A stretch of 30,651 nucleotides of DNA, taken from contig DLPX01000084.1 of NCBI GenBank assembly GCA_002477475.1, positions 24,875 to 55,525 on the forward strand. The letters run 5' to 3'. The notes beneath the pieces were generated by a model. It was not told the DNA's origin. It was given only the letters and a program-made list of their open reading frames with translations, and did not search any database. The translations under genes and the position numbers were made by a program. Below are positions 15,400-23,579 of this stretch, piece by piece (the stretch's first letter is position 1; each line of letters starts with the position of its first letter). The stretch is from Proteobacteria bacterium UBA7447. GTDB lineage: Bacteria; Pseudomonadota; Gammaproteobacteria; Arenicellales; UBA868.

Positions 15400-17286
15400 C
15401 TAGATTGCCAGGGACTTAACGCGCTTGCCGCCATAAAGGTAATTCACCAAAGCGCGGGTTACCACGATCGCTGTAAACATTGACGTGATAATCCCGATGC
15501 TCAATGTGACGGCAAATCCCTTGATTGGGCCGGTTCCAAAATTAAACAGTACGATCGCCGCAATTAAGGTAGTGATGTTTGCATCAACAATGGTTGAAAG
15601 TGCCCGCTCGTACCCGGTATGAATGCTCGCCTGAGGAGTCGAGCCATTCTGAATCTCTTCCCTGATGCGTTCGAAAATTAGGACGTTCGCATCCACCGCC
15701 ATCCCCACGGTAAGCACAATACCCGCAACACCCGGAAGCGTTAGCGTGGCCTGCAGCATGGAAAGCACCGCCACGATCAGAACAAGGTTGAGCGCGAGGG
15801 CTACATTTGCAAATACTCCAAAGACCCGGTAGTAAATCATCATAAAGATGAGCACAAGAATGAAGCCGACCAACACCGATCTGAATCCCTGATCGATATT
15901 CGCCTGACCCAGACTTGGACCCACGGTCCGTTCCTCAATGATCTCCACCGGAGCTGCAAGGGCCCCTGCGCGCAGCATCAGAGCAAGATCACGGGCCTCG
16001 TTCACGCTATCAAGCCCTTCGATCTGGAATCGCTTGCCTAACTGGTCCCGAATGACAGGCGCGGTGATTACTTCCTCAATTCGCTGCTGGGTACGCAGGA
16101 CGCGACCCTGATCGTCTTTTATCGGCAGACCATCCGCATCCGTCCGGATCGTTGACCGATTCTCGATATACAGCACGGCCATCCGTTTGCCGATATTCTT
16201 GCCGGTTATCTTCTGATTAATTCGCGCCCCAATTGCGTCCAGAGTGATGCTCACGATCGGGCCGCCGCTTTGCGTGTCGATACTTGCCGCCGCATCGACA
16301 ATGTTCTCTCCAGAGTAGATAACGCGCTTCTCCAGCAAAATCGGGCGGTCATCACGAAATCGGTAAATCTTTGATCCCGGTGGCACCTTACCGCCCAAAG
16401 CGGCTTCCAGGCTATGCTCTTCATCGACCATCATCATCTCAAGCGTAGCGGTCCGGCCGAGAATACGTTTGGCGCGGGCGGTATCCTGAACCCCCGGCAG
16501 TTGGACAACGATCCGCCGATCCCCCTGTCGCTGGACGACGGGCTCGGCCACGCCGAGTTCGTCGACCCGATTTCGTAGAGCAGTCACATTCTGCTCGAGC
16601 GCAAATTTGAACAATTGGTCTATTTCTGTTTCCGCCAGGCTGGCACTGAGGACTTCATCTGAGCCTGTATCCTCCGCGGTTGCCACGAGTCCGGGCAACT
16701 CTTTGCGGATCGTTTTGAGTGCTTCCTCCGCCGCATCGGCAGAGCGAAGCGTAATCTTGATGCCGCCTCCGCCGTCACGGGCAATACCACGATATCGGAT
16801 CTTGGCTTCTCGCAGTGTCGCTCGAAGATCCGCGACGTACCGATCCTCCGCGCGCCTCTGCGCCGTCGCCATATCAACCTCGAGCAGAAAATGCACTCCT
16901 CCCCGAAGATCCAGACCAAGATACATCGGCAGGGCCCCCGCGTTTGAGAGCCATTGGGGCGCTGCCGGCAGAAGCGTCAGCGCGATGGTGAACCCAGCCG
17001 GCAGGCGTGCCTCCAGGATGTCCCTCGCCTGAAGCTGTTCATCCGTTGTCCTGAATCGGACTCGGATACCCGAATCTTCTAGGGATACAGAATCATAAGC
17101 GAGACTCGCCTCATCCAATACCGTCTGAACCTCTTGGAACTGTTCTGCGCCAAGAGTGCCGCCGCGAACCCCGCGCAGTTGAATGCCGGGATCATCGCCG
17201 AATATATTGGGCAGCGCATAGAACGCCCCCGGCACGATAACGACCGCGATGATCAGCCACTTCCACCACGGCGTGTGATTACGCAT
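15400..17286 (-). CDS. secD: Protein translocase subunit SecD
   Basis: SecD is the large partner of SecF in the inner-membrane RND-type export booster. The 628-residue protein has an N-terminal helix (WLIIAVVIVPGAFYALP), a large periplasmic region (about 30-460) with the motif LGLDLRGGVHFLLEVD, and five C-terminal helices (about 465-620) with TLPGVAGIVLTVGMAVDANVLIFERIREE. Length agrees with E. coli SecD (615). It starts 4 bp after the yajC stop, giving the universal yajC-secD-secF order. Confidence 0.97.
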   Translation of the reverse strand: MRNHTPWWKWLIIAVVIVPGAFYALPNIFGDDPGIQLRGVRGGTLGAEQFQEVQTVLDEASLAYDSVSLEDSGIRVRFRTTDEQLQARDILEARLPAGFTIALTLLPAAPQWLSNAGALPMYLGLDLRGGVHFLLEVDMATAQRRAEDRYVADLRATLREAKIRYRGIARDGGGGIKITLRSADAAEEALKTIRKELPGLVATAEDTGSDEVLSASLAETEIDQLFKFALEQNVTALRNRVDELGVAEPVVQRQGDRRIVVQLPGVQDTARAKRILGRTATLEMMMVDEEHSLEAALGGKVPPGSKIYRFRDDRPILLEKRVIYSGENIVDAAASIDTQSGGPIVSITLDAIGARINQKITGKNIGKRMAVLYIENRSTIRTDADGLPIKDDQGRVLRTQQRIEEVITAPVIRDQLGKRFQIEGLDSVNEARDLALMLRAGALAAPVEIIEERTVGPSLGQANIDQGFRSVLVGFILVLIFMMIYYRVFGVFANVALALNLVLIVAVLSMLQATLTLPGVAGIVLTVGMAVDANVLIFERIREEIQNGSTPQASIHTGYERALSTIVDANITTLIAAIVLFNFGTGPIKGFAVTLSIGIITSMFTAIVVTRALVNYLYGGKRVKSLAI

Positions 17287-17290
17287 CGGT

Positions 17291-17608
17291 TTAGTAAGTA
17301 CCTTTTGGCATTACCTGGGAGACCGCTTGCCTTTGGACCTTAACGGTCAGTCCACTGGAGATTTCCAGGGAAATAAAGTTGTCATCGACATCAGTCACTT
17401 TTCCCAGAAGACCGCCATTGGTCACCACCTCTTCCCCCTTGGAAAGGGCTGCAACCATTTCTTTATGTTGTTTGGCGCGCTTTTGCTGGGGACGGATCAA
17501 CAGGAAATAAAACAGTACGAAGATAACAACCAGCGGCAAGAGACTGAACAGGCTGCCGCCCGCATCTCCCCCAGCCTGTGCGAAGGCGTCGGAAATCAGG
17601 AAATCCAT
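17291..17608 (-). CDS. yajC: Preprotein translocase accessory subunit YajC
   Basis: YajC is a small single-pass membrane protein that associates with SecDF. The 105-residue protein has a hydrophobic segment at about 20-42 (SLFSLLPLVVIFVLFYFLLIRPQQKR) and the family motif RPQQKRAKQHKEMVAALSKGEEVVTNGGLLGKV, followed by a small basic C-terminal domain. It lies 39 bp after tgt and 4 bp before secD. Confidence 0.96.
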   Translation of the reverse strand: MDFLISDAFAQAGGDAGGSLFSLLPLVVIFVLFYFLLIRPQQKRAKQHKEMVAALSKGEEVVTNGGLLGKVTDVDDNFISLEISSGLTVKVQRQAVSQVMPKGTY

Positions 17609-17647
17609 TCTGCTACCTCACGAATCGGGACATAGAAAGGCGCGCGA

Positions 17648-18763
17648 TTATACGACATCATCGGTATGACCGCCGAAAATCGCCATAAATTCGTCCGCAA
17701 AGGCGGAGAAACGCTGATCGGCGATCGCCTGGCGTATATCGGCCATCAGCGTCTGAAAAAAGACGAGGTTGTGCAACGTGCAGAGTCGCGGTCCGAGTAA
17801 TTCACCGGTCACGTGCAGATGGCGCAGATAGGCTCGGCTGAACTGTGTACAGGCCGGGCATGTGCAGTCAGGATCGATCGGCTGGGTGTCTTTTCTATTC
17901 ACGGCGTTCTTTAATCGAACGATACCCTGACGGGTGTACAACCACCCATTGCGCGCGTTTCGGGTTGGCAAAACGCAATCAAACATATCGATCCCTGCCG
18001 CGACACCCGCTATTAAATCCTCGGGTTTCCCAACGCCCATCAAGTATCTCGGCCGATCGGCTGGCATTGCGCCCGTCACAGCATCCAGGATCCGCAGCAT
18101 ATCCTCCTTGGGCTCTCCAACCGATAGACCTCCAAGGGCGTAGCCATCGAAACCAATTGACTGCAGGCGATCCAGAGCCTCGAGCCTCAGGGTTTCATGC
18201 ATCCCGCCTTGGGCAATCCCGAAGAGCGATTGTCCGGCCGACAAGGAATAACTCCGGCACCGCTCCGCCCAGCGTAATGAGAGTTCCATAGACTGACGCG
18301 CTTCCTCTCTGGTTGCAGGATAGGTCGTGCACTCATCAAAGCACATGACAATGTCTGATCCCAAGGCTTTTTGCACCTTCATTGAGGTCTCTGGATCAAG
18401 CAACACCGTGGAGCCATCTACCGGCGAACGGAACGTCACCCCTTCTTCTCGAATGTCCTTTTTCTTGGCGAGGCTCCAGACCTGAAAACCGCCTGAGTCC
18501 GTCAGAATCGGGCCGCTCCACCCCATAAAGTCATGAAGACTTCCGTGCAGGTTAATGATTTCGGTACCCGGTCTGAGCATCAGGTGAAAGGTATTTCCCA
18601 GAATTATCTGGGCACCCGTCCCGGCCACCTCCTGTGGACTGACAGACCGAACCGAACCTACCGTCCCAACCGGCATGAAGGCCGGGGTATCGATCACCCC
18701 TCGGGGGTTCTCTATTTGCCCCCGACGCGCGCTGCCATCAGTATGGAGTAGTGTGTATTTCAC
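17648..18763 (-). CDS. tgt: tRNA-guanine transglycosylase
   Basis: Tgt swaps guanine-34 of GUN tRNAs for preQ1 in queuosine synthesis. The 371-residue protein has GGFQVWSLAKKKDIREEGVTF with the conserved ILTDSGGFQ, the nucleophile region GIDMFDCVLPTRNARNG and the zinc site CTCPACTQFSRAYLRHL...LCTLHN (three Cys and one His). It starts with GTG at 18763; the queA stop overlaps this start as GTGA, so translation is probably coupled. The queA-tgt-yajC-secDF order is conserved. Confidence 0.97.
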   Translation of the reverse strand: MKYTLLHTDGSARRGQIENPRGVIDTPAFMPVGTVGSVRSVSPQEVAGTGAQIILGNTFHLMLRPGTEIINLHGSLHDFMGWSGPILTDSGGFQVWSLAKKKDIREEGVTFRSPVDGSTVLLDPETSMKVQKALGSDIVMCFDECTTYPATREEARQSMELSLRWAERCRSYSLSAGQSLFGIAQGGMHETLRLEALDRLQSIGFDGYALGGLSVGEPKEDMLRILDAVTGAMPADRPRYLMGVGKPEDLIAGVAAGIDMFDCVLPTRNARNGWLYTRQGIVRLKNAVNRKDTQPIDPDCTCPACTQFSRAYLRHLHVTGELLGPRLCTLHNLVFFQTLMADIRQAIADQRFSAFADEFMAIFGGHTDDVV

Positions 18764-19800
18764 GGCACATTCCTGGATTCCAGCAACATGGCATCCCCAT
18801 AACTGAAAAAGCGGTAACGATGGTCCACCGCATGCTGGTAGGCCTCACGAATCCGCTCGACACCCGCAAAAGCGCTGACCAGGACAATCAAGGTCGACCG
18901 GGGCAGATGAAAGTTTGTGATCAACATGTCCACGACACTAAAGCGAAAGCCCGGACGAATAAAGAGCTTCGTGGGCCCCTGCATGGGCGCCAGAACACCG
19001 TGCTGAGCTGCTGACTCCAGCGCCCGCACGACGGTCGTGCCAACAGCAACCACGCGCCCGCCGCGATCCCGCGCCTGGCGTACGGCCTCCACCATGTCCT
19101 CATCCACTACGATTTCCTCCGCATGCATCTCGTGTTGATCCAGGACTTCAGATTTCATGGGCGAAAAGGTACCTGACCCGACGTGCAAAGTGAGTTTGGC
19201 AAGCCGAACCTCCTTTGCAGCCAGATTCTCAAAGAGGCGCTCATCAAAGTGCAGGCCGGCCGTCGGCGCGGCAACGGCTCCTGGATGTCTTGCATAAACT
19301 GTCTGATAGCGGTCGTCGTCTGCTCTTTCTACCGGACGTTCAATGTAGGGGGGTAACGGCGTCTCACCTTCTCGGTGCAGCAATTCCTCAAATTGCTCTC
19401 CAGGATTGCAGCCAATAACAAAGAACATCCCATCTCTGCCCAGCACTCGAAGAGGCGTGCCCCCTGTGGTCGTAAGTTCTGTTCCGACACCCGGCGACTT
19501 GCTCGCCCTAAGCTGAACCAACGCAGTACGCTCGTCCAACAAACGCTCAAGCATCAATTCCACCTTCCCACCGGTATGGGATTTGTGACCATACAGACGC
19601 GCTGGCAATACCCTAGTTTCATTGACAACTAACAAGTCGCCCGGGAGAAGTCGATCCGCAAGACCAGAGAAAGTGCTATCTATCAGGACACCATTGCGCG
19701 GCGGAACAATCAGTAACCGACTGTCTGCCCGCTCGGCCAACGGTGACTGAGCGATCAATTCCTCCGGTAAGTTGTAGTCAAAGTCGGCGCTGTACTTCAT
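18760..19800 (-). CDS. queA: S-adenosylmethionine:tRNA ribosyltransferase-isomerase
   Basis: QueA transfers and isomerises the ribosyl group of SAM onto preQ1-tRNA to give epoxyqueuosine-tRNA. From the ATG at 19800 the protein has 346 residues starting MKYSADFDYNLPEELIAQ. Family motifs are LLPGDLLVVNETRVLPARLYG, AAPTAGLHFDE, LHVGSGTFSPM and MLITNFHLPRSTLIVLVSAFAG. The frame is open to a TTG at 19842, but that extension has no family match and overlaps a terminator-like hairpin. No good ribosome-binding site is close to the ATG; AGGAGG lies about 26 nt upstream, on the far side of the hairpin. It heads the queA-tgt-yajC-secD-secF operon. Confidence 0.95.
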   Translation of the reverse strand: MKYSADFDYNLPEELIAQSPLAERADSRLLIVPPRNGVLIDSTFSGLADRLLPGDLLVVNETRVLPARLYGHKSHTGGKVELMLERLLDERTALVQLRASKSPGVGTELTTTGGTPLRVLGRDGMFFVIGCNPGEQFEELLHREGETPLPPYIERPVERADDDRYQTVYARHPGAVAAPTAGLHFDERLFENLAAKEVRLAKLTLHVGSGTFSPMKSEVLDQHEMHAEEIVVDEDMVEAVRQARDRGGRVVAVGTTVVRALESAAQHGVLAPMQGPTKLFIRPGFRFSVVDMLITNFHLPRSTLIVLVSAFAGVERIREAYQHAVDHRYRFFSYGDAMLLESRNVP

Positions 19801-19806
19801 CCAATC

Positions 19807-19826
19807 AAAAAAAGGCCGAATGGCCT
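19807..19826 (-). terminator. Terminator-like hairpin with U-run just before the queA start
   Basis: On the minus strand AGGCC-ATTC-GGCCT is followed by seven T residues, and the queA ATG comes only 6 bp later. The stem is short (5 bp) but the T-run is clear. It could attenuate the leader transcript, or it could fold in the mRNA and bring the upstream AGGAGG nearer the start codon. A second small hairpin (ACCCG/CGGGT, 19844-19861) lies just upstream. Confidence 0.4.
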
Positions 19827-19914
19827 CCTGTGCCCTTCGCAAAACCCGGATTCTATCGGGTCGCGCTTGCAGGAGGGATCATTCAGAAGCACCAGTTTAC
19901 GTCTGGACCGGGTA

Positions 19915-19943
19915 TTGACAGGATTTGCTGCTTCTTTCATAAT
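19915..19943 (+). promoter_or_regulatory. Strong sigma70-type promoter for the membrane protein/regulator pair
   Basis: A perfect -35 box TTGACA (19915-19920) is separated by 17 bp from CATAAT (19938-19943), which matches the -10 consensus at five of six positions. It points at the gene starting at 19980, whose ATG has GAGGAAG upstream. The expected transcription start falls inside the palindrome described next, so the promoter looks repressible. Confidence 0.75.
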
Positions 19944-19967
19944 GTTTGTATTACAAACTGGTTTGTA
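19944..19967. promoter_or_regulatory. Three-half-site operator overlapping the transcription start
   Basis: Three copies of a 7-bp half-site alternate in orientation: GTTTGTA (19944-19950), TACAAAC (19952-19958) and GTTTGTA (19961-19967). The first two form a perfect palindrome around one base, the last two a perfect palindrome around TG. They begin right after the -10 box and end 12 bp before the start codon, the position of a repressor operator. The winged-helix protein encoded downstream at 20695 is the obvious candidate binder, by inference. Confidence 0.65.
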
Positions 19968-19979
19968 TTGAGGAAGCGA

Positions 19980-20681
19980 ATGTCTCCAGAAGAACTGAAT
20001 GTCCGCAAAGCCATTGCTGACGTTGAACTTATCCGTCGGGTCCTCGATCAAGCCGAGCAAAACGAGACCCCCGTACAGACCGCGGGGCTGTTTGGCGTTA
20101 CGTTAACGGCGAACCTGATTCTTCAGGGGCTTGCACTCGGGGTGTCTGCCCTTTTGCTTTTGATCGAACTGCTGAGCAGTGGTGCTCTGACCGAGATGCT
20201 GATGCTGGGGGCGACCTTCCCAGATATCCGCGTGGTCGGTATCGGGCTCATCGCAGGCATCTTGATTGGTCTCGTTATCCTGCTGTACTTTGTTATTTGG
20301 CGTGCCGCCCGCAATAGTGGCGAAGAACTGAACGCCTATATTGTTCGAAACTTTCGTTACGCCCGACTCCTGTCTTACCTCTCCGACCTTCTACTCAAGT
20401 TCACGGCTATCGCCCTCGTTATGCTGGCGGGACACCCGGAATGGGTTCCTCCCCTATTACTCGCATTTACCGGTGATTATCTGGTGCAGGGCCGACTCTT
20501 TACGTTGCCAACGCGATTAGCCGTGCTGCTGGGCACCCTGTGCATTGCGACTGGGCTTTACCAGTTTCTTGCGCAGATCCCGACCTTGCTGACGCCCTTA
20601 GCCGTCTTCACCTTGGTCGCACTGATTTCAATGACCCGACTGATTCGACTGCATCGCGGTCAGGTTGAAGCGGTCGTCTAG
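19980..20681 (+). CDS. Polytopic membrane protein of unknown function, paired with a winged-helix regulator
   Basis: I do not recognise the family. The 233-residue protein starts at the ATG at 19980 (GAGGAAG just upstream). It has a charged cytoplasmic-looking N-terminus (MSPEELNVRKAIADVELIRR) followed by about five to six hydrophobic segments, for example TLTANLILQGLALGVSALLLLI... cut short here, VVGIGLIAGILIGLVILLY, LTLLL-rich helices near 130-170, and TPLAVFTLVALISM near the end. No catalytic motif is visible. A strong promoter with an operator precedes it, and the regulator gene follows 13 bp after its stop. The pairing resembles membrane protein/HTH cassettes in which the regulator controls its partner. 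It is divergent from queA. Confidence 0.7.
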   Translation: MSPEELNVRKAIADVELIRRVLDQAEQNETPVQTAGLFGVTLTANLILQGLALGVSALLLLIELLSSGALTEMLMLGATFPDIRVVGIGLIAGILIGLVILLYFVIWRAARNSGEELNAYIVRNFRYARLLSYLSDLLLKFTAIALVMLAGHPEWVPPLLLAFTGDYLVQGRLFTLPTRLAVLLGTLCIATGLYQFLAQIPTLLTPLAVFTLVALISMTRLIRLHRGQVEAVV

Positions 20682-20694
20682 CGCAACCGGTGTC

Positions 20695-21030
20695 ATGGGT
20701 TCAAGCGAGCTTCTCAATGTTCATCCGGCGTTATTCGATCGGGTCCGCCTGGCGATCATGGCGCACTTGTCACTTGCCAGGGGCGCGGTTGACTTCAACA
20801 CGTTGCTCGCAGAGCTTGAACTCACGAGAGGCAACCTATCGACACACATGAAAAAACTCGAGGACGACGGTCTGGTCAACATCAAAAAGGCCTTCATCGG
20901 CAGAAAAACCCGAACCACCTATCACTGTACCGGCAAAGGAAAGAAGGCAGTTCAAAAGTATCTTTCCGCAGTGGAGACGGTTCTTAAATCCTCGCTGCAA
21001 ACAAACGTAATCGGGGAACACAAAATTTAA
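20695..21030 (+). CDS. Winged-helix transcriptional regulator (HTH_34/MarR-like)
   Basis: The 111-residue protein from the ATG at 20695 is almost entirely one winged-helix domain. HPALFDRVRLAIMAHLSLA forms helix 1, FNTLLAELELTRGNLSTHMKKLEDDG the helix-turn-helix, and VNIKKAFIGRKTRTTYHCTGKGKKAV the wing, the pattern of the HTH_34 'winged helix DNA-binding' family. There is no effector domain. The start could also be the TTG at 20665, overlapping the previous gene by 17 bp. As the second gene behind a promoter carrying three half-sites it is probably an autoregulator of this two-gene operon, which is inference. Confidence 0.85.
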   Translation: MGSSELLNVHPALFDRVRLAIMAHLSLARGAVDFNTLLAELELTRGNLSTHMKKLEDDGLVNIKKAFIGRKTRTTYHCTGKGKKAVQKYLSAVETVLKSSLQTNVIGEHKI

Positions 21031-21080
21031 ATGAAATGTCCACCCGGGGGTGGGTTAGCGGTGCACGGTGGCACCGAGAC

Positions 21081-21120
21081 GGCGGGGGCAACCCCCGGGC
21101 ACTCCTCCAGTGCCCCCGCC
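21081..21120. other. GC-rich alternative hairpins in a convergent gap
   Basis: The 263-bp gap between the convergent regulator and GYD genes (21031-21293) is unusually structured. GGCGGGGGCA (21081-21090) pairs perfectly with TGCCCCCGCC (21111-21120). Inside, GGGCACT (21097-21103) pairs with AGTGCCC (21109-21115), and GGGGG (21084-21088) pairs with CCCCC (21092-21096); these are mutually exclusive with the outer stem. CATCG-TTA-CGATG (21177-21189) and a direct repeat of TTAAGCG (21146, 21159) follow. No T-run is attached, so a simple intrinsic terminator is not shown. It could be a bidirectional terminator region or a structured RNA. Confidence 0.45.
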
Positions 21121-21293
21121 GAACCACCGATTCTCAGGGGAAGTGTTAAGCGAAAAACTTAAGCGGTGTGCGGCGGCATCGTTACGATGGAATCCTTCCC
21201 TTTTGTCTCCTTCCTTCAACTTCCATTGGTCCGCCGCTTCCTTTTGCTGCCGAGCCCCCGGAGTGGTGCCACCCCAGGGGCTTGACCGCCCTT

Positions 21294-21623
21294 TTAGCTA
21301 GGCGGCTGATAGACGTCCAGAACGGCTTTTGCTTTTTTCATGCCCTCCACGGCGGTGGGCATATCAAGCAGCTTGGTGGTTTTACCTCCTTCGATAGCGC
21401 CGGTTGCAGACACCGCCAGTGCAACACCCGCCATGGAAGCATCGTCAGGCATATCCGCAACGACGACGAGGTCGTCACTCCCAAAAGCCATCCACGCCCC
21501 GATCATCGTACCCCCGTTTGCTTCAATCGCCGCTTTGGCCGGTCCAGTACGGTCCTGCGGATTGCCAACCAAAGTCTTAATTGCGGCGCCGGTATAAGAC
21601 GCCTGATAAAGATAGCAAGGCAT
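21294..21623 (-). CDS. GYD-domain protein
   Basis: GYD-domain proteins (PF08734) are small ferredoxin-fold proteins of unknown role. The 109-residue protein from the ATG at 21623 starts MPCYLYQASYTGAAIKTLV and has the family layout: NPQDRTGPAKAAIEANGGTMIGAWMAFGSDDLVVVADMPDD, then a C-terminal TKLLDMPTAVEGMKKA. An excellent ribosome-binding site (AAGGAGGAG, about 9 nt upstream) fixes the start over the longer open frame. A possible 42-residue ORF lies 17 bp upstream on the same strand. Confidence 0.85.
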   Translation of the reverse strand: MPCYLYQASYTGAAIKTLVGNPQDRTGPAKAAIEANGGTMIGAWMAFGSDDLVVVADMPDDASMAGVALAVSATGAIEGGKTTKLLDMPTAVEGMKKAKAVLDVYQPPS

Positions 21624-21640
21624 AACATTCTCCTCCTTGA

Positions 21641-21769
21641 TTACCGCGGCCGGCCCAATGCCCACCGCAATCCAATTGGTTCGATTCCCATCTCGTCGTA
21701 AGGCTCCGCTGCGTCAGTGACGGCACCCTCCGTAGATACCGCGTCTAACGGATTCTGCTCGGTCGTCAT
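21641..21769 (-). CDS. Possible small acidic protein upstream of the GYD gene
   Basis: A 42-codon ORF runs from the ATG at 21769 to a TAA at 21641, with AGGGGA about 8 nt before the start. The peptide begins MTTEQNPLDAVSTEGAVTD and ends WALGRPR; its first 30 residues are acidic. It ends 17 bp before the GYD start and a plausible promoter lies about 45 bp upstream, so it would be the first gene of a two-gene unit. I recognise no family. It may only be a leader ORF. Confidence 0.45.
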   Translation of the reverse strand: MTTEQNPLDAVSTEGAVTDAAEPYDEMGIEPIGLRWALGRPR

Positions 21770-21808
21770 GAAACGTTCCCCTGCTTACGAAAACTGAACT
21801 CTGCTCTT

Positions 21809-21836
21809 ATGATACCCACCCATACGCGCGAGTAAA
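21809..21836 (-). promoter_or_regulatory. Candidate sigma70 promoter for the small ORF/GYD unit
   Basis: On the minus strand TTTACT (21836-21831) and TATCAT (21814-21809) are separated by 16 bp. They match the consensus at four and five of six positions. The ATG of the small ORF lies 39 bp downstream of the -10 box. The rest of this 154-bp divergent gap (21770-21923) should also hold the promoter of the GMC oxidoreductase, which I cannot place; TATAAA near 21885 is a possible -10. Confidence 0.4.
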
Positions 21837-21923
21837 GATCACGGACCGGTGAGTTTTGAAGTTCTGCAGTCACCGACTCATGCCTTATAAATCAGGATAC
21901 AAAATCGAGGGAGTGCATCGACT

Positions 21924-23564
21924 GTGCTGAAAAAAGAAGCGGATTTCATTATCGTAGGCGCGGGCTCAGCAGGCTGTGTTCTGGCAGACAAGCTAAGCGC
22001 CGACGGCAAGCGCCAGGTTATCCTGCTCGAGGCAGGTCCGTCGGACAATCGCTTCTGGATTCGTACACCGATCGGCTACGGCATCACCTACACCGACCCG
22101 AAGGTGAACTGGTGCTACTCCACAGAGCCCGACCCGGCAATCGCAAACCGCCAACTCTTTTGGCCTCGCGGCAAAGTCTTGGGAGGCTCCAGTTCTATTA
22201 ATGCCATGGTGTATCACCGGGGCCAGGCGGCAGACTATGATGATTGGCGAAGAGCTGGAAATCCGGGATGGGGCTACAGTGACGTCGCACAGGTCTACGA
22301 GAGCTTCGAGGAGTTCTCTACGACATCTGGCGCACGGCGACCCGCAAGCTCGCACCCCCAATCGGGCAATCGGCTAACGATTCACGATGCGTCAGCAGAT
22401 TATCATTCACTGAAGCACGAGTTCGTCGAGGCATTTCTACAAGCCAGTCTGAATTGCCCTGAAAACTTATGCCTCGAAGGAGAAGGAGTTGGCCCCTATC
22501 TGATCACGACCCGCGCGGGAAAAAGATGCTCTTCAGCCACCGCTTTTTTGCATCCGGCGAGTGATCGGCGCAATCTCGAAATTCTGACCAATACGACGGC
22601 AACCAGACTCAATATCGAGGGGGGGGCGGCAATTGGCGTCAGGTGTCTATCGGGTAATCAGTTCATCGAAATCAAGGCAAGAAAGGAAGTCTTGCTATGC
22701 GCAGGAGCCGTCAACTCACCCCAACTGCTGCAACTCTCCGGGATTGGGCCCGGCGAACTCCTGCAGACCCATGGAGTTCAATCGGTTTTGGAGCATCCGC
22801 ATGTCGGGCGCCATCTTCAGGACCATCTTGGGATCAATTACTTCTATCGGGCAAACCGCCCCACACTAAACCGCACGCTTCGCAGTTGGCCGGGCCGGAT
22901 CGGCGCCGGAATCCAGTACCTGCTCCGCCGATCGGGGCCTCTCTCCCTTGGCGTTAACCAGATCGGGGGCTTGGCCCGATCCCGCACCAGCCTTGAGACA
23001 AGCGATACCCAGTTGTACTGCAATCCAGTCAGCTACCAGCCTGCCGAGGGAGAAACCCGAAAGCTGACTCTGCCGGACCCCTACCCCGGCTTCATCATGG
23101 GTTTTAATCCCTGCCGCCCCACCAGCGAAGGATCCATCGAGATTGGTTCATCTGATCCACATGCTCCGCCTCGGATCACCACGGACTATCTGACAACACA
23201 AAAGGATCTTGACGGGGTCGTCTCAATGGCGCGTCTGGTGGGTCGAATTCAGGATACAAGGGCGATTCAGGACATACTGGCCGAGCCCCCTGACCTTGAC
23301 CTGACAAGTATGCCGGAGGACGACATTCTGAAGGATTTCCGGCAACGCTCAACCACGGTTTACCATCCCTGCGGAACCTGCCGTATGGGAGCGGATATTC
23401 AGAGTGCCGTAGTCAATGCCGATCTTCAGGTCTTTGGGATACAAAGTCTTCGGGTTGTAGACGCATCGATTTTCCCCAATATTACTTCTGCCAATACCAA
23501 CGCCCCCACCATCATGGTGGCTCACGAAGCAGCTCGGCGCATTTTGAAACATCTGGATTCCTGA
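21924..23564 (+). CDS. GMC-family FAD-dependent oxidoreductase (choline/alcohol dehydrogenase-like)
   Basis: GMC enzymes oxidise alcohols or choline with a bound FAD. The 546-residue protein has the N-terminal dinucleotide motif DFIIVGAGSAGCVLADKL (about 7-24), the GMC signature PRGKVLGGSSSINAMVYHRG (about 80-100, shown in part), the second signature GAVNSPQLLQLSGIGP, and the C-terminal catalytic His-Asn region VYHPCGTCRMG and NTNAPTIMVAHEAA. It most resembles the BetA/AlkJ branch, but the sequence does not reveal the substrate. No betaine aldehyde dehydrogenase or BetI is adjacent. The start is a GTG with GAGGGAG 10 nt upstream. The metallophosphoesterase gene follows 15 bp later. Confidence 0.92.
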   Translation: MLKKEADFIIVGAGSAGCVLADKLSADGKRQVILLEAGPSDNRFWIRTPIGYGITYTDPKVNWCYSTEPDPAIANRQLFWPRGKVLGGSSSINAMVYHRGQAADYDDWRRAGNPGWGYSDVAQVYESFEEFSTTSGARRPASSHPQSGNRLTIHDASADYHSLKHEFVEAFLQASLNCPENLCLEGEGVGPYLITTRAGKRCSSATAFLHPASDRRNLEILTNTTATRLNIEGGAAIGVRCLSGNQFIEIKARKEVLLCAGAVNSPQLLQLSGIGPGELLQTHGVQSVLEHPHVGRHLQDHLGINYFYRANRPTLNRTLRSWPGRIGAGIQYLLRRSGPLSLGVNQIGGLARSRTSLETSDTQLYCNPVSYQPAEGETRKLTLPDPYPGFIMGFNPCRPTSEGSIEIGSSDPHAPPRITTDYLTTQKDLDGVVSMARLVGRIQDTRAIQDILAEPPDLDLTSMPEDDILKDFRQRSTTVYHPCGTCRMGADIQSAVVNADLQVFGIQSLRVVDASIFPNITSANTNAPTIMVAHEAARRILKHLDS

Positions 23565-23579
23565 AGCGTCTGTGTTCCC

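Noticed and set aside
19801..19979. preQ1 riboswitch upstream of queA-tgt
   Set aside because: No preQ1-I or preQ1-II consensus could be recognised, and queA-tgt act downstream of preQ1 synthesis; only simple hairpins are seen.
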